A program made the translations under genes and the position numbers. A DNA stretch of 14,455 nucleotides from Entrophospora sp. SA101 (taxonomy: Eukaryota > Glomeromycota > Glomeromycetes > Entrophosporales > Entrophosporaceae): assembly GCA_958430865.1 (NCBI GenBank), contig CAUDNR010001192.1, positions 3,392 through 17,846 of the forward strand, written 5' to 3'. Shown here one piece after another: positions 8,037 to 14,455 of the stretch. The notes under the pieces were generated by a model. That model did not search any database, was not told the origin of the DNA, and saw only the letters and a program-made list of their open reading frames with translations. Numbering within the stretch: the first letter of the stretch is position 1; each line of letters starts with the position of its first letter.

Positions 8037-9702
8037 TCATTCAAATAATCCTGCAAATATTCTTGTATAAAAATCTTCAAAATCTTCTTTTCTTGATTCT
8101 TGTTTAACTTCATTATATATATATATATATATATATATAAAAGTTATCAATAACTTGAAGAAAGTGATAAATAATATATAATAAAATCTGAATTTTTAAA
8201 TAATCACCTATCGCATCATCTTTGCCACTTTCCAAAGAAGAAGTTTGTTCACTTCTAGTTTCATTATTATCGTCATTTTTTTCTCCTCCATTATTACTAA
8301 TTGTTGCCTCATTATTGCTAATTGTTGTTTCATTATTACTAATTGTCGCTTCATTATTACTAATTGTTGCTTCATTATTGCTAATTGTTGCTCCTTTATG
8401 TTTCTTATGTTTTTTAGAATGTTTAGTTTTTTTACTTGAAGAAGAATTTTCTGCTGCTGTTGATGATCTTTTTCTTTTTTCTTTTTTCTTAACATCTTTA
8501 TCGCCAACTTCATCAAAATCTTCATCTACTAATTCTTCTTTAATAACCTTATTATTATTATTATTAGCAACTTTAGCTTCTTCATGTTTTTTTCTATAAT
8601 TTAATTTATCAGAACATTTTGGACATAATCTAATTTTCACTAAAGCATTTTTCTTTTCACCATCCTCCATATAGGCAAAATTCACTTCCCATGATTTCAA
8701 ATCATTTGTATCCAAACATTTTGTTGATGCGCAAATAAATTGTCCTAAAAAAAGATATATAGATCAAATTAAATCTTTTTTTTTATATATATAAAGAGAA
8801 AAAAATAATGTGTTGGAGAATTCTTTTTTTATTATTGTTATTATGATGATAAAGTACCTTTTCCTGATATGACTTCTTTTTCAATTCTCCATCTTAAAGC
8901 AATCTTTTCAATTATCCCATCAAAAAGTTATGTATAACCAAATCAACGATCAATCAATAATGACAATGATAATAATAATAATAATAATAACAATAACATT
9001 AAATTTTTTTCTATTAAAAATGCCTTTTTTTTTTTTTCAGTAAAGCCAATTAAAAAATTAATTACCTTTCCCTCTTTATAATACTTTAATTCAACTATAC
9101 AATATTCTTTAAATAATTTATCATAATATTTTTTTGCGATCCTTTGTTCCCATGATAATTTTTCTTCATCCTCCTCTTCATCATCACGAATAAATCTTTC
9201 ACCCAATACCATATTGTAGTTGTTATATCATCGCCATCATTATTGTAATTGTAAACAATCAATCATCATCATGAAAAATTATAATAATAATAATAATTTT
9301 TTAAATTTTTCTTTCTATATACATAATAATACATACTAAAAATATATATATTTTTGAAAATTTTTTTTTAATTTAAGAAATTAAATTATTTAAAATAATA
9401 AAAGATACATACTTGTGATTTTCTTTTAAAATATCAAACTCTGTTTTAAAAATATTTGTTGATGATGATGTTGATGTTGGTTCTGGCTTAACCTTTCCAT
9501 AAAAGTAAACATAATCTTTCATAAACTTTTTATGACGTGCATACTGTGAATAAGAGGATAAGTATGAGTATGAGAGTATATGATGATGATAAAACATTGG
9601 TAATAAATAATAAATCAACCAATTAATGAAAAAACGGCTCACAGCATCTAATCCTTTCAAGTTATTATAAAACGTCAATTCATTATCTTTGGAATCTGCC
9701 AT
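8037..9702 (-). CDS. FRA10AC1: FRA10AC1-family nuclear protein, six exons
   Basis: I reconstruct six exons (minus strand): 9702-9643, 9543-9413, 9195-9066, 8903-8858, 8744-8208 and 8107-8037, giving 324 residues (human protein about 315). All five introns (99, 217, 162, 113, 100 nt) are GT-AG and phase-consistent. The family signatures read straight through the junctions: LDA|YARHKKF, ILKENHK|FIRDD, SWEQRIAKKYYDKLFKEYC, LRWRIEKEVISGKG|QF and LKSWEVNFAYMEDGEKKNALVK. Cys127/Cys132 and Cys163/Cys166 form a likely zinc-binding pair of pairs. Beyond residue ~180 the chain is Lys/Ser-rich with nuclear-localisation-like KKKEKRKR, followed by five ATISNNE repeats, and ends FEDFYTRIFAGLFE. FRA10AC1 is a conserved nuclear protein linked to the spliceosome. 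The first and last junctions are less certain than the middle ones; intron 2's acceptor is pyrimidine-poor. Confidence 0.93.
8114..8139. repeat. (AT)n microsatellite in FRA10AC1 intron 5
   Basis: About thirteen AT units sit just upstream of the exon 6 acceptor (AG at 8109-8108), in the place of the polypyrimidine tract. Reading through intron 5 instead adds a YIYIYI tail and a stop. Confidence 0.9.
8290..8394 (-). repeat. 21-bp minisatellite in FRA10AC1 exon 5
   Basis: Five 21-bp units (8290, 8311, 8332, 8353, 8374) encode ATISNNE or TTISNNE. The family core does not contain this repeat; it expands the disordered tail. Confidence 0.95.
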
Positions 9703-9995
9703 TTTTTTTCAAAAAAAATATTATTCAGTTTTGATGAACAGTAAATAATTAATAGCCAATATATTAAGTAATACAAATAATTATAGGGTTCAGTCACCAT
9801 TTTTAATATTAATATTAATATTAATATGGGGCATGCTGCAACAAAACCAGACAAAGTGAACATTGGTATTGCCCAAAAATTTCAGGGATCAAAGTTTAGT
9901 CATTATTATCACAATTACATTGTAATTATAATTTAACAGTCCAATTTGTTATCTTAAGTGATATATAGAATTACCTCTAGATAAAAATAGTTAAT
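9703..9995. other. Intergenic region upstream of FRA10AC1; probable left edge of the foreign segment
   Basis: This region must hold the FRA10AC1 promoter (minus strand) and the junction to the code-4 DNA. It contains an AATATT microsatellite (9801-9827) ending in ATGGGG, and an AATTACA-T-TGTAATT palindrome followed by TATAAT (9927-9932), which could be a bacterial -10 box for the gene at 9996. No TTGACA-like -35 is visible. The exact junction cannot be placed. Confidence 0.5.
9801..9831 (+). repeat. Left copy of candidate direct repeat flanking the code-4 segment
   Basis: TTTTAATATTAATAT (9801-9815), followed by ATGGGG at 9826-9831, matches 13317-13351 in the same orientation. It is A/T low-complexity, so chance similarity is possible. 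Confidence 0.35.
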
Positions 9996-10253
9996 ATGAA
10001 ACTCATTTACATCAGGTCTACTATGGAACCTAAGAACTATAGCACCATTAGAAGTATTCTAAAAAAAGAACAAGGTGAAAAAATTGCTCCTTACATTTTT
10101 AAATTAGCAGATACCAAATCTTTGCAAACATATTTAGACAAAGAAAGGATTACCTATGAAATTTACCATGAAGAAAGAAAAATAATAAGCAATAAATGAA
10201 CCTTAACATCAGCTCATGATGAACCAAGAAAGAAAAGAAGACTGGCAGAATAA
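9996..10253 (+). CDS. Small code-4 protein, convergent with the large code-4 gene
   Basis: In the standard code this frame gives 67 residues ending at a TGA (10197-10199). With UGA=Trp it continues to a TAA at 10251-10253 and gives 85 residues, ending in a basic stretch HDEPRKKRRLAE. It then stops only 15 bp before the stop codon of the large minus-strand code-4 gene, a tight convergent arrangement typical of a compact bacterial genome. The protein is soluble-looking, Lys/Glu/Ile-rich, with no membrane segment and no family I recognise. The start could be 9996 or the internal ATG at 10023, which is preceded by AGG. A TATAAT at 9927-9932 may be the promoter. Because only one TGA is involved, code 4 is less certain here than for its neighbour, and a standard-code 67-residue frame remains possible. 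Confidence 0.6.
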
Positions 10254-10268
10254 ACAATCAAATCATTA

Positions 10269-13200
10269 TTAATCATCATCATCATCATCATCATCCAATT
10301 CATCTTCTAAATCGGAAGGAGAATTTCATCATTGGAGAAGGGTTTTTCTTTTGTGAATAATTCAAATAATTCCTGCTAAGAGTAAAAGTAAGCCCAGTCC
10401 ACCTAGTCAAGCAGCAAGATTATTCATTCTTCAAAAGCTTTCTTTGGAAGTAGGAGTTAATTTTTGGGTTTCATTTTTAGCATAACTATGGTTAATTCCG
10501 CCAAGTTTTTCGAAATAGTATTTTTTAGTTCCTGCTTCAGTTGGACTAACTCCATCTCCATAAATGTTCCAATCTAAACTTTTAGTTTTATCTGCTGGAT
10601 TTCGATCAGCTCTCATTTCAGTTTCAATTTCTTCTTTCTTAGCATTGTCAGTTTTGATGTGATAATCAGCGACTGCTCCAATTACATACTGCGGACTGAG
10701 AGTAAAGAAATAGTTTAATTTATCTTGTTCAGCAACATTATCCTCAGGAAAAGGAGGAATTCCTTTTTTATCTTTTAAATAATCTTTGAGATGAGTAAAG
10801 AAAGGCTCAAAATCATCCAAATCATTCACAATACTTCCAATCTTTTTTAGTTCTAATTCATCTTTTCTAAAGAGTTTTTGGTCTCCAAAATTCTTTCATT
10901 GTTCTACTAAAGAAGTAGTAATATCTGCATCAATCTTGAAAACTGAACGAAGATTTTCACTTCTTAATTCTGGATTAGTTAAGTAATTAGTAATCGCCAA
11001 TAATTCTGCTTCTTCTTCTAGACTAATACCGATGATTTGCTGAGCATTATTTAACTCACTCTTTAGTAAATTAAAATAAGTTGTAATGCTTTTCCCAGTT
11101 AGGTTTCTTCCTTCTTTTTTTTCTCAATTATTTAGTCTTTCTCAAAAACTAGCACCTAAACCTTGTCAAGTGCTATAAGTAGGAAGTTTAGCATTTCAAA
11201 TAGCTTCTAACTGTTCTACTTTAGTGAGATATCCTCTTTCAGTAGTTGTAAGGAGAGTTTCTAGTTTGCCTTCATTTTCTAAATCAGTTAAGAAGTAAAT
11301 CAAAGTTCTAATGGCAATGGTTTCTTGATAAGTGATAATTTCTTGATTAGATGGATCAGTTAATTTATCTCCTAAATTTTTAAGTTGAGTTCATAAGTGA
11401 TTAATTTGATTAGTTTCAAAATCCTTAATTTGATTTTGGATTTGGATCAGTTTTTGTTTTTTATCAGCTTTTTGAAGACTAATTTTAGTTAATTCACTCC
11501 TTTTTTTTCCTAATTCCGCATGAATACTTTCTAAACCTACTCGTTTATCAGCTGTAATAGTTTTTCATTCATTTCACACATCTATCATTTCATTATCAAT
11601 TTCTTTATTCTTGACTTCTCTAGTTAATCATTTGGCTTGATAAGGATTAAGTTCATTACTTCTAACTTTTAATTCATCAAAACTTAAACCTTTCGCTTCC
11701 TCTCTAAATTTTACAAGAGTATCCATAGCCTTTTTCACTACCTTTTGGCTAATTTTAGTTCATTCGAGACAAAGCTCGTTAACCTCTTCCTCTTCAAATA
11801 ATTTTTTCCCAGTCGCATCCAATAAATTACTGATAAATTTCTCGACATACAAAGTATAGTTTTTTTTTGCAATATGACGGTTAAAAATTGATGATGAACA
11901 AGTTAATTTCTTCTCATAAATGGTTATTTCTTCCTCTCTAATTCTTTCATCCATAATCCCATCTTTACTAATTACCTCATCATAAGCATTAAATTCAATG
12001 GCTTCATCACTATTATAAACTTGTCAAAAGAATTTGGGAATTTGACCATTAGCCCAAGTTAAGTGTTTTTCTTCAACATCAAAAGGAGCTTTCAACACAT
12101 TTGTGCTATTATCAACATATTTCTTTCCAATAATACTTGCATCAGCTCCTCGTCAATACATTGTATAAGAATTATCTAAACTATAGCCATTCTTAAAAGG
12201 TAAACAACTCTTTTGACCTTTTTGTATGAAAGGACTATTTTGATAGTTGCTATCTTTGGGAAAGAGAGCATGCATGACATAAAAAATATCACTAATATAC
12301 CTTCTTCTCTCTTTGAACTCTCCTTTACTTATATTCTTCTTTCTTTTTGTATTAGAATAAAGATAACTCATTAAATCTTTATCACGTTCATTTGAAATTT
12401 TAGCATTTCAGTTTATAACTCTCTCAAAAGCACCTTTAAATTTTTTCTTATCACCAGCATCCCAAGCACAATCTGAAGAATCAATATATTCGAAAAGTTT
12501 ATCTTTATCAATATCTTTGAGAATAGTTCAAATTTGCCCTACAAAATCAGTACTCAAATAAAGTGGATGAGTATAAGGTTTATTATTCCCATTATAACCA
12601 GTTTTGATAATGGAACCATAATGTTCGGTGGTAGCTGGAACATCAGATTTATAATTTAATTCTGAAAAATTTTTACCATTTTCAATTATAAATTCTAAAA
12701 ATTTACGACCTCCTGTGTTAACAATTCTAAGATCATCTTTTAAAGCAGTAACTGCAGTGTCAACCTTATTTTCTAAATCAGTTTGTTCTTGAAGAACTTG
12801 AGGATTATATTTTTTTTCTAACTCAGTAATTTCTTTGGCAACCTTTTCTTCTTCTTTTGATACTTTGGCAAAAGTAATTAATGCTTCCTTTAATTTTAAA
12901 TCCAAAGTTTTATTGTTTTTTCTAAATAAGACAGTTTGGTATTCTTTTACCATTTTATCAACTCTTCTTTCCTCATTTTCATCCTTTTCATTAACTAATT
13001 GGTAAGCAATGGAATTATTTCTTCTTTGCTCCATTAAAGCAACAAGTAAAGCATTACCATTAGTAGACAATCCTGTTTCAGAAGTTTTTTCAGTAACTAA
13101 ATTAGCCTCTGCTTTTTTACAATTATTTAATAATTCAGCAGTATCTTGGAGAAGAGAAACATCCAAAATACCATTAGGAGTTAAAAGAGAACTATTAAAG

Positions 13201-13295
13201 ATTTCTTTTTCTGGTTGAGTGAGTTCACCACCATGATAGTCAGGATATTCCTTTGCTTTTTTGATTGTATTGATATCATTTTTATTGAATGTCAT
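10269..13295 (-). CDS. Large membrane-anchored protein in genetic code 4, Mollicutes-like
   Basis: The minus-strand frame from ATG 13295-13293 to TAA 10271-10269 has 1008 codons. It contains 19 in-frame TGA and only 3 TGG, and no TAA or TAG before the end. The TGA codons (plus-strand starts) are at 10326, 10329, 10362, 10407, 10431, 10896, 11124, 11142, 11166, 11196, 11391, 11565, 11574, 11628, 11760, 12024, 12153, 12408 and 12528. Residues 1-255 lack Trp. The protein is Lys/Glu-rich and mostly helical, with coiled-coil-like stretches (about 133-190 and 585-645). Near the end is a transmembrane helix (about 959-980, LAAWLGGLGLLLLLAGIIWI), then HKRK and a tail ending in eight Asp. An AAGAAG before the ATG can serve as ribosome-binding site. 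An upstream in-frame ATG at 13382 is possible but adds only A/T-driven residues. I know no family for it; a surface or envelope protein of a fungal endobacterium is inference. Confidence 0.9.
10272..10295 (-). repeat. (GAT)8 run encoding the poly-Asp tail
   Basis: Eight perfect ATC units on the plus strand read as GAT on the coding strand and form the last eight codons of the code-4 protein, directly before its TAA. Confidence 0.9.
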
Positions 13296-13601
13296 GATTT
13301 TACTTCTTATATTATATTTTAATATTAATATCATTAAAAGATTAAATGGGGTCTGATCAATAGAAACGAGGCATGTCACCAAAAAGTCGATTTTGAGTTA
13401 ACAATATTTTTATATGTAATTCATCGCAAAGAACATTTTTAACTTAGTAACTATACCCACTTTGCTTATAAATGTTTTGAGATATTTGAGGAAAAGTGAA
13501 AGGGCGTTAGTCAAATTACGTTACATGTAACACAAGCAATTATTGTAAATTAACGTTCTACACATTTTTACAGGTTTTATTATAATGATTACATAATTTA
13601 A
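13296..13601. other. Right edge of the foreign segment and leader of the transposon-type gene
   Basis: No gene is seen. 13296-13320 carries the probable leader of the code-4 gene (TATAAT and AAGAAG on the minus strand). A perfect 12-bp palindrome GTTACATGTAAC lies at 13520-13531. TTCTACACATTT occurs at 13556-13567 and again at 13607-13618, the second copy inside the start of the downstream gene. TTTTTACAG (13565-13573) looks like a splice acceptor. The bacterial/fungal junction lies somewhere after 13296. Confidence 0.45.
13317..13351 (+). repeat. Right copy of candidate direct repeat flanking the code-4 segment
   Basis: TTTTAATATTAATAT at 13317-13331 is identical to 9801-9815, and ATGGGG follows at 13346-13351. 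It lies just upstream of the large code-4 gene's start. Confidence 0.35.
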
Positions 13602-14455
13602 ATGTCTTCTACACATTTATTTTTTGACAGTGTTTTTGATGAAACACATCCAGAGTTAATAGACCTACAGGAATCCTTTTCTAAAATGAAAATATCATTT
13701 CAATTAGATGCAGATTTTAATGAAGAAACTGAACAAGAAGTACTAGTTATATCAGATATTGAAGATGAAAGTTCAGAAGAAAGTTATCAAGAAACAGATA
13801 TTCTATCTAATGAACAAATTAAAAAATTTAAAAATATTTATTTAAAAAAAAAAATCGAGGATGATGAAATTATAGAATCTGATCAACATAATATGGATAT
13901 AGATATAGATATAGATATAGATATAGATAAATATATGGAAAATTTAAAAAAAAAGAGTTGTTGTGGAAAAGAATGTTTCAAAAATTTAAATTATGAAGAG
14001 GTTAAAATTAGGTATAAATGCTTCATTGAATTAAAAAAAATTGAACAGGATATTTTTTTAAAAGGTATTCTTGCTGCTAATATGAAAAATGAATTTAATT
14101 ATACTGGAGCTAGAAGACAAAAAATGGAAACTGAATACCAATTTAATGGAGTAGATATATGTTCTAAGGCATTTATGGGTATTTATGGCATAGGTAAAAC
14201 AAGATGGAATAATATTAGAACCATTTTTCTAATGATGATATAAAAAAAGAGGCAAAATGCATTAACAGGGAGAGTAGGTAACAGAACTAAACCATTTGAT
14301 ACAGTATTAAAAATACTTATTTTTATTATAAAATTTTCTAATATCAATGGGCTTCCATCACATGGTAAATATAAATATTGTGAGATAGTAAATCTTGGAC
14401 CTATCAATTACCCGGCTAATATTGACCAATTAGAACGAACTTACTACGGAAGTCA
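13602..14455 (+). pseudogene. Transposon-type multicopy protein with an in-frame stop, cut by the window end
   Basis: A 213-codon frame runs to TAA 14241-14243. The same frame then stays open for 70 more codons to the window end and continues the protein in character (KKRQNALTGRVGNRTKPF..., NINGLPSHGKYKYC). The N-terminal third is acidic and includes a DIDIDIDIDID run. Around residues 117-150 comes a Cys motif (KKSCCGKECF) and a helical stretch (KIEQDIFLKGILAAN). The next conserved-looking block is YQFNGVDICSKAFMGIYGIGKTRWNNI. I recall this architecture from highly repeated, probably transposon-encoded proteins of mycorrhizal fungi and some invertebrates, but cannot name the superfamily. The stop could be one nonsense change or a pair of compensating indels in the T5 and A7 runs at 14224-14248: a shifted reading gives NDDI just before it. 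The gene is probably an inactive copy. Confidence 0.6.
13893..13930 (+). repeat. (GATATA)n microsatellite in coding sequence
   Basis: About six GATATA units encode the Asp-Ile run of the transposon-type protein. The period of six keeps the frame. Confidence 0.9.

Noticed and set aside
8222..8599. Plus-strand hydrophobic open frame rich in Leu/Val/Ser
   Set aside because: It is antisense to FRA10AC1 exon 5, and its repeats mirror the 21-bp minisatellite. Exon 5 is supported by family similarity and splice sites.
9675..9863. Minus-strand open frame overlapping the FRA10AC1 start
   Set aside because: It is out of frame with exon 1 and its hydrophobic run comes from the AATATT repeat.
10269..13295. 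Nuclear copy of mitochondrial DNA or of a mitochondrial (code-4) virus or plasmid
   Set aside because: Fungal mitochondria also read UGA as Trp, so this was considered. The translation shows no respiratory-chain protein and no polymerase motif such as GDD, and the tight convergent neighbour and AAGAAG ribosome site fit a bacterium better. Not fully excluded.
10269..13382. Treating the minus-strand pieces as separate small fungal exons or genes
   Set aside because: The gaps between them have no GT-AG boundaries that would be needed, the frame never changes, and all interruptions are TGA. One code-4 gene explains everything.

Overview
The window is an AT-rich nuclear segment that looks like the genome of an arbuscular mycorrhizal fungus (Glomeromycotina, Rhizophagus-like). 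The signs are short GT-AG introns, homopolymer and trinucleotide tracts, Asn/Gln/Ser-rich low-complexity proteins, and a multicopy transposon-type gene at the right edge. The lineage is inferred from style; no marker gene proves it.

Layout, left to right. 1-2795 is non-coding apart from a short element with terminal inverted repeats (1415-1890) that holds a transposase-like N-terminal fragment and an ATTCG-type satellite. A ~95 bp direct repeat carrying a bZIP/CRE-type site follows. 2796-4745 (+) encodes a repeat-rich protein with two C-terminal CCHC zinc knuckles. 4746-6499 holds the same satellite in reverse orientation plus AAT/TTA microsatellites. 6500-7837 (+) encodes a single-pass membrane protein with a tiny glycosylatable ectodomain and a long Pro/Ser/Gln-rich tail. 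8037-9702 (-) is a six-exon FRA10AC1 homologue, the only confidently named gene.

The most striking part is 9996-13295. Read with the standard code, the minus strand gives scattered open pieces. All pieces lie in one frame and every interruption is TGA. With genetic code 4 (UGA=Trp) this is one uninterrupted 1008-codon gene ending at a TAA (10269-10271), with a C-terminal transmembrane helix and an acidic tail that are invisible in the standard code. A second small code-4 frame (9996-10253, +) converges on it with a 15 bp gap. This is best explained as DNA of a Mollicutes endobacterium (the mycoplasma-related endobacteria known from these fungi), either inserted upstream of FRA10AC1 or joined by a chimeric assembly. 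The lack of any decay in 1008 codons means that, if inserted, it is recent.

The right end (13602-14455, +) is a multicopy transposon-type gene interrupted by one in-frame TAA and running off the window. No tRNA, rRNA or CRISPR array was recognised.
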